A DNA stretch of 64,000 nt from Portulaca oleracea (lineage: Eukaryota; Streptophyta; Magnoliopsida; Caryophyllales; Portulacaceae): assembly GCA_029582165.1 (NCBI GenBank), contig CM055886.1, positions 27,032,669-27,096,668 of the forward strand, given 5' to 3'. Made by a program: the position numbers and the translations under genes. The stretch's first letter is position 1, and every line of letters begins with the position of its first letter. A model generated the notes under the pieces. The model was not told the origin of the DNA. It ran no database searches and saw only the letters and a program-made list of their open reading frames with translations. Below, in pieces: positions 31,036 to 41,799 of this stretch.

Positions 31036-32023
31036 TGAAATAACCCTATAGGGGTGAAGGTTTTATTACAAACACAAGGATGTTAATAGCACGTGATTAA
31101 CTGAATAATACTTCTTTATTATATAAACGTTGAGGTACAATAGAAATAGAGGAAGTTAGGGAACTTAGCAGAATCATGACAGTGAGATCCTTAATGACTA
31201 CTTACATGGACGGAAACTGAGGTTCACTTTCTGTTGAGGGGCCTCACAGATGAGGCTTGTGATGAGGAGCCTCACTGATGAGGCAGAGAGAAAGGACCTC
31301 ACAGACGAGGCTTCACAGATGAGGCAGAGAGGAGAGACCTCACAGACGAGGCTTCACTGATGGGGCAGAGAGGAGGGGCCTCACAGACGAGGTAGAAAAG
31401 AGGGACCTCATAGACAAGGCAGAGAAAAGGGGCCTCACAGACGAGGCAAAGAAAAACAAGACGGATTACAATGGATATCAAACTCACAAAGCCTTAGTAC
31501 TTGAAGGCTTTGCTACAAAACACCTCACCAACATAGTTGGCTATAAATCACCAAGATCCTTGGTTACACCTCACCAGAAGTACCTTATTGGCTACATTTC
31601 TCACCAATTATTCATTGGCTACACTTAGAAAACTCACGAGATTTCCTACACTCAATTACTTGCTTGGAATCGACTAATTTGCACAAGGAGCTATTGGAGG
31701 TATTTATAGTTGATGTCTTCAATCAGCAACGGTCTCCTCTTGATTCTTTTCTTTGTTGATTGATCTTTGATCCTTTCCATATTCTCTTTGATCTTCTATC
31801 TTTGCTTCTTTGGAAACTTCGATCTTATCATATATATTAATCTCTGCAGATATGCACATCGGAATTAATGAATATAATCTTGAGAATATGTTGGGAATAA
31901 TATTAGAGATTTTCAGGATGCTTCCCTAATTTGTTCTTTCAAACAAAACTCTCTGTTGACTCTTGCTGGAGGTCATCAACGGTGAATATGCGGAGGTCCT
32001 TAGACCATGGGTAGGTTTCTTCA
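31036..32023 (-). repeat. 5' LTR of the 29 kb element
   Basis: 988 bp. It carries its own version of the CCTCACAGACGAGGC minisatellite at about 31226-31450, with different unit number and spacing from the 3' LTR copy. Confidence 0.88.
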
Positions 32024-32087
32024 GATTGTGTTTGGTAAATGTAACTGTTGAGTTAGCTAATTAATGAGATTTGCCGTAAAAAATATG

Positions 32088-33405
32088 AAAATTTTCTAAA
32101 TATAAAATTTTCAAAGGGTATTTTTTTACCAAAAAATATATATCGCTATCCGAAACATTAGACATTAACTTTATTAACTATTTAGAAAATACTACTTGAC
32201 ACGCCAAATGGTACTTGAAACACTAGCTAAATGAACACAAATATTTGTTCAATTGTAATTTTGACTCGGTGAAACGCAAAATGCTAAATGCTATCCTAAA
32301 TGTATGCTTTGTTGGATCCAACCCACATGTTCTTAAATTCAAAAAAGTGCACGTTCTCCATGAAATACATAGTGAATGTAACTTTTGTTCCAATATGTGG
32401 AGCTTACTTTGGATTTTATTTTTTTTGGATTTTTCGATGCTAATATACTGAATTTTTGGGGTATTGGACAATAATGCACTGAACTTTGACATTGGACAAT
32501 AATGCACCTGGAACAATTTCGACGATAGATTACTTGGTGGCGATCTTACCCGTGGCATACCGTGAAGATGAATATGCTAAATAATATCCAAATTTATCAC
32601 ATGTTAGCTAATCTACACAAACAAAGGTGATTATATACAACTGCAACAACAATCTCTCAGCAGAAACACATTTAAACAAATGTGATTTTATTTTATTTTC
32701 TCTTTTCAAATTTGATTCTCTTTACATATGTGTGGATTAGCTTACATGTCATAAACTTAAATATTTTTGGACCAATTCATATCTTCCATCTACTACGTAG
32801 GATTTCCATTAAGTCAGCTACTGCGGAAATCATTCTAAGTGTATTATTGTTCAACACCCCAATTTAAGTTAAATTTGATTCTCTTTGCATATGTGTAAAC
32901 TTAAATATTTTTGGACCAATTATTGTTCAATATTGTTCAAGGTCAAAGTTCAGTGCATTATTGTCCAATACCCCAAAAGTTGAGTATATTAGCATCCAAA
33001 AATCCTTTTTTTTTTTAGACAGAGGCCTCATGCATGGATTTACTCACCATCAAATTTTTTTTAAAAAAATATTATCAATAACCTAATAGGCCGGTAATAC
33101 TCTAGTTGGTGCTACTAGTGGAAGTAAAATTAAAAGTTCATCTGTGAATAATTGTGTAGTTGACAAAGTATGCTTATTGTGGATACTTGCATTTAGGGTA
33201 GCATTTAGCATTTTGTGTTTCACCGAGTCAAAATTGTAATTGAACAAATGTTTGTGTTCATTAAGCTAGTGTTTCAAGTAGCATTTGGCTCTCAAGTAGT
33301 GTCTTCTAAATTGTTAATAAAGTTAATGTCTAATGTTTCGAATAGCGTTATATATTTTTTGGTCAAAAAATAACTTTTGAAAATTTTATATTTAGAGAGT
33401 CCACC
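32088..33405. mobile_element. Foldback element interrupted by a MULE miniature element
   Basis: The left arm (32088-32305) and right arm (33200-33405) are inverted copies: AAATATAAAATTTTCAAA against TTTTGAAAATTTTATATTT, and CTCGGTGAAACGCAAAATGC against its complement near 33215. Between them is the MULE miniature element at 32427-33005 and a short partial direct repeat of its arm at 32885-32940. Outer ends and TSD are not resolved. Confidence 0.7.
32427..33005. mobile_element. MULE miniature element, second copy of the 11222 family
   Basis: 579 bp, GGATTTTTCGATGCTAATAT...CCAAAAATCC. Arms and much of the interior match 11222-11777 (TTGGTGGCGATCTTAC, CAACAACAATCT, TCAGCTACTG). The 9 bp flanks are T-rich (ATTTTTTTT and TTTTTTTTT), consistent with a TSD but low in complexity. 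The right arm has an internal ~60 bp repeat. Confidence 0.85.
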
Positions 33406-33860
33406 ATAGTTGAAATTTTTTTCAACATATGGTAGTTAAAAAGTATATTCCACCATTGAAAAGCCAAAATTAATATATATTGATCATAGTTATTTGTTCT
33501 AATATGTAATGACATCAATCAAGATATAATTTTTCACAAAATTTAATATTTCTATGGATATTCTACCATAATTAGAACTTTTAAACTATCGTAGTTGAAA
33601 AGTGTAACATATCATTGATTCTACTCTAAAATATTGAAATTTATTTATTTTGATCGAAATAACTTGTTAGAATAATTAATCGTATGTGTTGGTACATAAA
33701 TCTTTTTAGAACATTAAATTTATCGTACTCAAATTATTATTAAGAAACTTTCAACTACCATAGTTGAAAAAAAATTCAACTATGCTAGAATTTTCATTCA
33801 TTCATTGTGTTTTCAAAATTTAAAATTATTATTTGTAAGGGCTACTAATTATTTAATATA

Positions 33861-34774
33861 GGGGGCGTTTGGTGCCCAGCAGATGGCTGTTGGCTGTTTG
33901 TAGCTGTTAGCTGTTTAGTTAGCTGTTTGACTTTTGGCTGTTTTGTCAGCTGTATTAGCTGTTTGTATAAAAAAAGTGTTTGGTAGAGTTAGATGTTTGT
34001 AGGATGGTTTTTTCTCCTAATTTCCAATTGTACCCTTGACTTTATTTTTAGTGTCTTTTAACATTATGATTTTTAAAGATTTTTTTTAGGTTTTTCCGTC
34101 CATATTATAATTTATTTTTAGGTTTAACATTATGATTTATATTCATTTTTAGTTTTTTAAATCCTAATGTACTTTTACAATTTAATGTAGATATTTTATA
34201 ATTTATTTGTAGAAATTACATTATTGTAAACAATACGTATATGTATAATCAATTAGTAACTACATTATCAATATAAACCATAATGACAATATGAGTCTCT
34301 TATCCAAATTAATAGGAAAACCAAATGAACTAGGAGATTTTGAACACAAGTATCATCATACATAAATTAACTATGTGAAATACCTAATAATTAATTTGGA
34401 GAAATGTAGCGTGCTTGGAGAAGGTACACGACGGAGCAGACGTTCTTTTGTGTTGTGGTGAATTGAAGTGAGGGATGAGAGAACAATTAAAAGAACTAAA
34501 CCTAAATTATTTTATTTGATAGCAATTTTTTGTAATTTTTGTGAATTAATTGGTCATTATGGTAATTTAAAATATAAAAAGCCAACAGCTATTTACAAAA
34601 AGCTACTCATAGTAGCTTTTTACAATTTGGCTTTTTGGGGGCAAAAAGCTAGTATAATCCGCCAATTTACCAAACACCCCAAATTGGCATATTGACTAGT
34701 CAAACAGCCAAAAATCCTCCAAAAAGCCATTTTCTCCAAAAAGCTAACCAAAAAGCCGGGCACCAAACGCCCCC
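33861..34774. mobile_element. PIF/Harbinger-like miniature element
   Basis: 914 bp with 17 bp inverted ends GGGGGCGTTTGGTGCCC and complement, then pyrimidine/purine GCTGTTTG and AAAAAGCCAA arms. ATA lies on both sides, as for 27903-28180. No transposase frame is present; the 75-residue frame inside is AT-driven. Confidence 0.8.
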
Positions 34775-34777
34775 ATA

Positions 34778-36641
34778 ATTTGGAGGCAATTCAAGATGGA
34801 TAAATGTTCCTAGATATCTAGTTTAAACTCTAAGGAAAGTGATGAGAGACGATATGAAAATATGTAAAATTTAGTGGAGGCTTTTACCATGTTAGAATTA
34901 AGGTAGTAGGGTAAGGGAGTGAGAGATTGTCCGTAGGACATCTTTTTGCTTTTCTATGTGTTTTCTTGTGCTCTCTTTGTGTTAAGAGTTTTCTGTCACG
35001 TTTAGTTCACCCACTAGCAATTCATTGCCTGGAGTACACAAATTCGATGTTGTCTCTCCTTGATGGACTTGTTTTCTTGATTTTCAAAGTAGCTTTCCGA
35101 ATGGTCAAGTGCGAAGCTGGAACACTTCTTTCGGGTGTGCCACTTTTGTATATGATGAACAAGAAGAGAAGAGAAGAGAAGTCGATCTACAAAAATAATA
35201 GAGAAAAAAAATCAAAGCATTGAACCTTAATATTTAGTTAAATACTATAGGTCATGATCATTGTTCTATTTTTATTTTTCACATTTTAATTTAAATATAT
35301 TTTATTTTATTTGCAATATGCAAACTATGGCCCTGGCTAGCCCTGCCCCTTGTGTTTGTCCCTACAAATTGTTTTGTTTTCAATTTTTAAAAGGATTTTC
35401 TGAATTTGTAGAAATTAACCTAATTATCTCTTTATACATGTACATGTATAAGGAAAGACTACTTATATCCGAATTTCCTAAATTCACATTAGCATAGAAT
35501 AACAACCATAATTTTGACTCAACCACATATAATTCACCTGTGTCAAGTGCAACTTGAATTTATTGGGGTGATTTATTCTTCCTAATATTTGCCTCTCAAA
35601 TTTCCATAAAATTCCAAAAAGAAAAGAAAAAGGTGGAACGTACGTGAGAAGAAAATTGGTCTAAAAAATTGTCCATCTTCAATTATATGTTGATTCAATG
35701 TTTCACATTTGGATGCAAATATATCTCCAAGAACGTAACATTTCACTATTATGATTTGGTCTTTGCTAAATTTTTGAAATTTGGTTGGGGGACGTGAAAC
35801 ATACAATTTGCAGAATAATTATTCATCAGAGATTCAACAAAGGCCTTGATTAATACTACTTTTAACTACAAAATAGATACTAAAGTCAATAATAAGCCGT
35901 AAAGGAGGACCTTAATATCTTAGACAGATTTCGTGGTCTTCCTTTCTGTTGATGTTGATGTTAATTTTTGATTGTAGAACTTGATCATCTCGTGTTTGAA
36001 TTTATTTGTGAAGAGTCATTGTATTAGTTTTTGGTGACAAGTTTAGGTTTCTAGGTCATATTCAACTAAACAAATGATATGAGACTTGGACAAGACATTT
36101 CTTAATTGTAAGACAGTATAAATGTTTATATTTGCACATTAAATTGAAAAGGCAAATGATACGATTGACTTTTATAATGATAATATCACATACAAAATGT
36201 ATAAAATATTATTTTTGTTCATGATTTTTCAAATTTACAAAAAATTGTCGAAAATATGCCTAATGGATGGGGTTCATTCAAATAGGGTGTCATTTGTAAT
36301 TGTTGGCATAATCAATGTATTTTCAGCTTCTTATAATCGATAATTATTACCTCTGCCCCTAATTATATGTCACAAAAACTAATTCATCAAAACCAATAAA
36401 CATGGGGAATCGGGTGAAAAGTTTCCAAATTGTCAAAAACACCCTTATAATATTCTTGTAATGAGGTAAAGAATGTATTTATTAGGGGTAGAATTGGTAT
36501 TATGGTTGTTGGAAATGTAAAAGTTAAATAATTTGACAAATAAAATGGGACAAGGAAGTTAGGAAATTTGACACTCATTAAGTGATGGAGGTAGTAATTG
36601 TTACCTTTATGAAAAGCAAGACACAAAAATTGTAGACACAT
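34778..36641. other. AT-rich intergenic sequence
   Basis: No gene is recognised. A purine run (AAGAGAAG) lies at 35160-35180. At 36340-36600 there is a possible Stowaway-like miniature element with CTACCTCC-type ends, too degenerate to confirm. Confidence 0.5.
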
Positions 36642-37129
36642 ATCACCACTAGGTTGTAACTAAACTGAGTCGGCTTGCAAGTCGCTCAAGTTCGGCTTTG
36701 TCAAAGCTCGGCTTAAATTCCGTTAGCCGAGCTCAGCTTGGATATCTACAGATCTTAGGGGGACTGAGCTCAGGCCCGGTTTGGTTAGGCTCGTTTAAGT
36801 ATTTAATTGGGATTAAGTAGATTATGTTCTATGAATATTAATAAATTATATATTAATTTATGTTTAAAATTAATATTATATCATAAAATTGTTGTTTTTC
36901 TTTAGTTTTTTTTGTTAAGCTTGATAAAGCTTAAGCATTAATGTTTAAACTTTACTTGATTATACCCTTATTGTTAAAAATGTTATTTTGTAGTAAAGTT
37001 TATATCTAGAAATTTATTTGATCTTTTATTTGAATTATGAGAGTTTTAAATCAAAAAATTTAAAAAATCGAGCCGAACCGGTTTGTCAGTCGAGCCCGAC
37101 CCTTGACTTTGAAAGCTCAGCGAAGTTTA

Positions 37130-37610
37130 TGTTGGGTTAATTGTATGGAGCCCAAATTATTATTTTGGTTGGATGAATTTTGGAAAGCCAAAATTGTTCT
37201 TGGTAGATAAGTTTCATATAATATTGAAGATTATTTCAAAATCGTTTTCATTAAAGAAAGATATTATATAAAGTAGAAAAATATTATATTGTTACCCAAA
37301 ATGTGATGGATCAATGACACGGAGGTTAACTGATCACATGAGAAAATAATATTACTTTGGAATATATTAACAAATTAGTGGAAAACACAATGTTATTGGA
37401 AGGTTAATATTATTATTAACCTTAATATTATATTATAGTCTTGATTATAAATAAAGCCTTGGTTTAGGCTTTGTAGGTATGCAATTGCGCGTGTTTCATT
37501 TGACCACAAGAAATTGACCTGTAATCTCTGTGTGTCCTAAGGAGTTGTGTGAGACTCAGTTGTAAGTGTTGAGTTTTCAGGTTGTAACTCTAGAAATGTT
37601 ATAAGAGATA
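37130..37610 (+). repeat. 5' LTR, 3'-truncated
   Basis: U3 matches the minus strand of 8980-8650. CTTGATTATAAATAAAGCC marks the TATA area. The right boundary is placed where similarity to the other LTRs stops (about AAATGTTATAAGAG). Confidence 0.8.
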
Positions 37611-37614
37611 AATG

Positions 37615-38198
37615 CTTATATATTGTTTTGATGATGAGGTAAATGTTAATATACTGTTGGCTACCCTACTTGAATCTTGGGATAATTTTGTGACTTTTGT
37701 AATATCTTAGATTGAGAAGGACGAGAAACTGAAGTTTAAGGAAATTAGAGACTCTATCCTAAATAAAAGTATTGGTAGGAAAGATTCTAATGTGTCTGAG
37801 TCATCAGGGAATGCTTTGATTGTCATGGATAGGAGGAACAATGGGAGCTCAGGTCGGGGTCGATCTAAATCTAGAGGTCAAAACATGAAGCACGTGTTGT
37901 TTTGGAACTGTGGTGATAGAGGTCATTCTCATAAGGATTTTTCTAAACCTTGGAAGAGCAGTTATAATGACCATGGCTTAGTAAATTTTGTTAAGGATTT
38001 GGGTGATGCCATAATTGTTGGTGTTGACGAGTCAAAAAGGAGTTGGGTGATAGATTCGGCTGCGTCCTTTCACTCTTTGTTTAGCTGGAAGTCCTTTAGT
38101 AACTTTGTGAGTGGGAGGTTGAGCAGGGTTAGACTTGCAAACGATCACAATCTAAAGGTGCTAGGAAGAGGTGATGTGAACATCAAAAGTTCTTAGGG
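37615..38198 (+). pseudogene. Copia gag C-terminus, zinc knuckle and protease start
   Basis: It begins inside gag with LLATLLESWDNFVT, runs through KLKFKEIRDSI, a Gly/Arg-rich linker and a knuckle reading FWNCGDRGHSHKDF. The first and last cysteines of C-x2-C-x4-H-x4-C have become Phe, so zinc binding is lost. The protease entry SWVIDSAASFH has Ala where active D-[ST]-G proteases have Gly. The frame stops at 38198. Confidence 0.85.
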
Positions 38199-38204
38199 TG
38201 GGAC

Positions 38205-38573
38205 TTGGAGGTTGAAGAATGTTTGGTATATCCAGAGTTTCGCCATCTTGTATCCGTGGGTCAGCTGGACGAGGAGGGGTTCACAATGAGTTTTGGGGAT
38301 AGTCATTGGAAGGTTACAAAAGGATCTCTAATATATGCAAATTGTAGGAAGGACAGGAAGATATATACTACCATTGGTGATTCTAACATGCCTGCTCATG
38401 TTAGTCAAAGGCGTGTTAGCTTCTCTGATGATAGAAGGATGCCAGAAACGAGGAGGTTTCCGGTTGAGGTTATGAGAGCGGTTGGTCGGCGAAGGAATGC
38501 TCCTAATTACCTGCATAGAAATTCAACAAGTTCAAAGGTAAAAATCCAATCCTTAATTCCCCTAAGTTGTTGA
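38205..38573 (+). pseudogene. Copia GAG-pre-integrase region and shared tail
   Basis: FRHLVSVGQLDEEGF and GSLIYANCRKDRKIY match the pre-integrase domain. The downstream SQRRVSFSDDRRMPETRRFP is nearly identical to the tail at 15749-16228. It ends without an integrase. Confidence 0.8.
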
Positions 38574-38784
38574 CGATGGTGCATATGCTGAAGTTGCAGG
38601 GGCGCTATTAGTTCAAGTGGGAGCATGTTGATAAAAGAGAAGTTGATGGTAGGTCAATTGAGACATCTGTTGATCTTTGCTGAAGAAGATAGAGGTAGAT
38701 GCACTAATTAAGTGGATTTGAGGATATGTTGTTGTGGTGATCGATGAATGATGAAGGCTACAATTTGGTCTCCAAGTGGGATCT

Positions 38785-39440
38785 TGTTGGTTTAATTGTG
38801 GTGGATCCCAAATTATTATTTTGGTGGGATGAATTTTGGAAAGCCAAAATTATTTTTAGTCGGCAAGTTTCATATAATATTGAAGATTTTTCCAAGATTG
38901 CATTCATTAAGGAAAGATATTATATGAAGTTAAAAATATTATATTCTTACCAAATTGTGATGGGCGCATGCGACAATCACATGGAGGTTAATTGGTCCCA
39001 AGGGAATAATCATATTATTTTGGAATATAATAGCAAATTAGTGGGAAACACAATGTTTTTGAAAGGTTAATATTATTAACTCTATTATTATATTGTAGTA
39101 TTGGCCATAAATAGAGCTTTGGGTTTAGGCTTTATGGTATGCAATTAAGAATGTTTCATCAGACTAGAAGAGATTGACTTGTAATCTTTGTGCTTCTGAG
39201 GGAGTTGTGTGAGATTCAACAATGTGTGTTGAGTTCTCAAGTTGTAACTCTTGGAAGGTTGTAAGAGATTGTGAAGGTTTGGGAATCTTTGGAACGTTGT
39301 TGTAATCCTCTGATAGTGCATTGTTTGTTGTTTTTTCCCGGTTTAGATTTTTCCACATTAATTCTTTGTGTGGAATATTTTTTTAAATAATTTTTCCCTG
39401 TTTATTTTTTGTCTGCTAACAACGCCCTGGGATTCTAACA
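38785..39440 (+). repeat. 3' LTR
   Basis: 656 bp, TGTTGGTTTAATTG...TTCTAACA. Its U3 has diverged clearly from the 5' LTR, so this insertion is older than that at 15 kb. Confidence 0.85.
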
Positions 39441-39511
39441 CTTCAAGCAACTCAAGTGAGCTTTTCCTAACCGAGTCATGCCCTTAGCTCGTTCACACCC
39501 CTAATCACCGC

Positions 39512-40100
39512 TCATTCAACTAAACGATACAACACTTCAGACAATAAGAAGTGTGCTAGCTAGAAAATTAATAAACATGTCTTTTGTCACAAAAACTTTG
39601 TTGTAATGAATTCAATTAAATCATAGATAAGTTAACTTAAAATCAACATTAATTGAAATTCTTCCACCTATCTTAATACAAAATGCACGACCTCTATCAA
39701 AATTTAATGGCCAATTTAATAATTCTAGTTTATCGAAAAATCGACTTTATATACCCTATTTTTTTTCATAAGATTCTGGTATGATGGGAAAAAAATTACA
39801 TGTTACATGTTTTTTTTTTTTGATAGGAAAATAGGAAAAACTTAAACTTATAACTTGACCACTAGTTCATAAGGAACAATCTAATTAGGGCAAGTTCCCA
39901 CCTAAGCATATTCTTCTCCAATCAATGTCACCTTATGCCTATGAAAGGCTACAATATTCTCATCATGTTTAACATGCACCCAACTAACACCACAAAAGGA
40001 CTAAGCTACAGGTCTTCTAACACCACATCCAGTTCACTAATGCTCTGCTTAGGAGGAAGGTGAGAGAGGGTTAAGGGGGTTAAGGAGGGTGCTTACTCCT
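39512..40100. other. AT-rich intergenic sequence
   Basis: No gene or element is recognised; a run of 11 T lies near 39811. Confidence 0.5.
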
Positions 40101-40324
40101 CCTTATCCCTGCTTGGAAAGGGAGTGATAGAGGGTAAGGGAGAGTAAGTGTAGTGAGATTTACTCCCTTTTACCCCTTCTAACTCTTATATTTTCTTACA
40201 CCCCAATTTGGAGTGTAAGGAAGAATTTAATTGAATTATAACATATATAAAATAGAAAATGACCATATTACCCTTAACCCTAATTGAATCATAAAACACA
40301 CACATCCATCTCTCTCCAACTCAC

Positions 40325-40434
40325 TCTCTCTCTCTCTCTCTCTTTCTCTCGTATCTCTCTCTCACACCTCTCTCTCTCTCTCTCTCTGACACACATACAT
40401 CTCCCTCACACATCTCTCTCTCTCTCTCTCTCTT
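40325..40434. repeat. (CT)n microsatellite
   Basis: CT-rich run with CA interruptions. Confidence 0.95.
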
Positions 40435-40436
40435 TC

Positions 40437-41388
40437 TAGAGCGTTACCGTCGCGTAGATGGGTGAAGAATAGCTTGAGAGATGATGGATGATCAATATTC
40501 AACAAGAACAAGGGCCTTGAACACCCAAAGGATGAATATAACCTTGACCAAGGAGAACCAAAACTCTAGGCCTAACTCCCCACCATGATTATCCATGGTA
40601 ATCTACTAAATAATCACTAAAGGAATGACTTGAATCACCACCAAACTTGATTGGATAAAGATAACAAGATTTGAGAGAAAATAAGGGAGAAGCCCTAACA
40701 ATGCTTAAGCATCACATTCATATTCATCAAAAAACTCCTTGAAAAACAAGCTAAAGGGGTATTTATACTAATGGGGAAAATTTAAAACAAAACACAACGT
40801 TTAACAGCAAAACACACAGATCGGCACTTCCGTCGCGGGCGCGACCACCTTCTGCCCCGGTCTCCCCTTCGTGCGCCGAAGTCTGTCGCGGGCGTGAAGG
40901 AAAGCGTCGCGGGCACAACAGCCTACTGCTCCAGACACCTCCTTGCCTGCTGAGGTGTGTTGCAGGCGTAAGGGCATGAGTCACGGGCACGATGTCGTGC
41001 CCAGAGAGGGGTCGCGGGAGCGACTGAACCGACTCGTGCGCGACAGCCTGCTGTCGATCGACGCGACTTCCTTCTTGAATTTTATTTAACTGGGGCACTT
41101 CCGAACCTCGACACTCTTCATTCCCAGGACGACCCAGTACGGTCCCGTGGCCCGCGGGGTTGGAGGAGCAAAACCCGAGCCTCTCCAAGCTCCAACATCG
41201 GTCGATTCACCTTAACCACGACAACTTGATATTCACCAGCCCACCCTTCGAGAATGCGTATCGGTTCTTGAAAATGAACGAGTTAGTGGGTTTAGTGCGG
41301 GAATGTCGGGTCGGGACTTTCTCTTTTGTGTCACTTTCCACAATCCCGGCTAAGGAAGCTCGGGTCTGAACCCGACACGATTCACTTT
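40437..41388 (-). mobile_element. LTR fragment related to the 50 kb element
   Basis: The first ~360 bp (GAGCGTTACCGTCGCGTAGATG, CTCTAGGCCTAAC, CACCATGATTATC, GGTATTTATACTA) match the starts of the LTRs at 50271 and 53165. A GC-rich GTCGCGGGCGCGAC section follows. The remaining ~300 bp differs from those LTRs, so this is a related subfamily or a chimera. It may be a solo LTR, but the ends abut (CT)n and (CA)n and no TSD is seen. Confidence 0.65.
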
Positions 41389-41565
41389 CACACACACACA
41401 CACACACACATAAGAGAGAGAGAGCGAGCGAGTAGAGAGTAGATTAGGAGGGTGGAGAGAGAGAAAGAGGGTAGAGAGAGTATTGAGAGAGAAAAATGTC
41501 GTTCAAAGAGAGAGAGAGGTAGAGAGAGAGAGAGAGAGAGGAGGTAGAGAGAGGGGGAGGGGTAG
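41389..41565. repeat. (CA)n and (GA)n microsatellites
   Basis: CA run at 41389-41411 followed by purine GA runs to 41565. Confidence 0.95.
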
Positions 41566-41799
41566 AGAGAGAATTAATGGGTATAGAACTAATGAAAGAG
41601 TATAATATCATATCATTGTATTACATATGAAAGGGTAAATACATCAATTAAATACTTACTCTTATGAACTCTTACCCTCCTTTCTAACTCTCTTCCCAGG
41701 GGAACCCTAAGAAAAAGACACCCTATTCAAATTTTGAATTAAAGAAACACAACCATAATCAAAATACGCATTCTCGGAAGTAAATCTCCTCGCCAATTG

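Larger units (their letters stand above)
29658..32023 (-). mobile_element. LTR element with long LTRs and a 409 bp non-coding interior
   Basis: LTRs at 29658-30626 (969 bp) and 31036-32023 (988 bp), TGAAATAACCC...GGTTTCTTCA on the plus strand. The PBS complement is at 31022-31033, the polypurine tract (read AAAAAGGGGGAG on the minus strand) at about 30629-30641. Flanks TATTG (29653-29657) and GATTG (32024-32028) match at 4 of 5. The interior has no gag or pol, so the element is non-autonomous. LTRs are several percent diverged by eye, older than the 15 kb element. Confidence 0.88.
37130..39440 (+). mobile_element. Degraded Copia element, same lineage as 15 kb and the 8 kb solo LTR
   Basis: The 5' LTR starts TGTTGGGTTAATTG at 37130 and is cut at about 37610; the 3' LTR spans 38785-39440 and ends TTCTAACA. 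The PPT AAGTGGGATCT is at 38774-38784. The R-U5 end, PBS and first half of gag are missing. As at 15 kb, integrase, RT and RNase H are absent, and the same tail follows the pre-integrase region. No TSD (GTTTA versus CTTCA). Confidence 0.88.
36650..39503. mobile_element. hAT miniature element split by a Copia insertion
   Basis: The left end TAGGTTGTAAC and the right end (complement of TAGGGGTGTGAACGAG) are flanked by ATCACCAC (36642-36649) and ATCACCGC (39504-39511), 7 of 8 identical. The arms carry GAGCTCGGCTTG/GAGCCGAACC blocks common in one group of plant hAT miniature elements. The Copia element at 37130-39440 lies inside; without it the hAT is about 540 bp. Confidence 0.65.
40110..41705. 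mobile_element. Inverted-repeat element with (CT)n and (GA)n inner arms
   Basis: Left sequence from about 40110 (GGAAAGGGAGTGATAGAGGG, then ATTTAATTGA, CATATTACCC and (CT)n at 40325-40434) is mirrored on the right as its complement ((GA)n at 41413-41565, GGGTAAATACATCAATTAAAT, TAACTCTCTTCCCAGG to about 41701). The arms, about 320 bp each, enclose an LTR-like segment. The superfamily is unassigned and no TSD is called. Confidence 0.55.

Noticed and set aside
34468..34695. 75-residue plus-strand frame
   Set aside because: AT-driven frame inside a PIF-like miniature element without transposase motifs.
40763..41188. 141-residue minus-strand frame
   Set aside because: It lies entirely inside the GC-rich part of an LTR; composition alone explains its openness.
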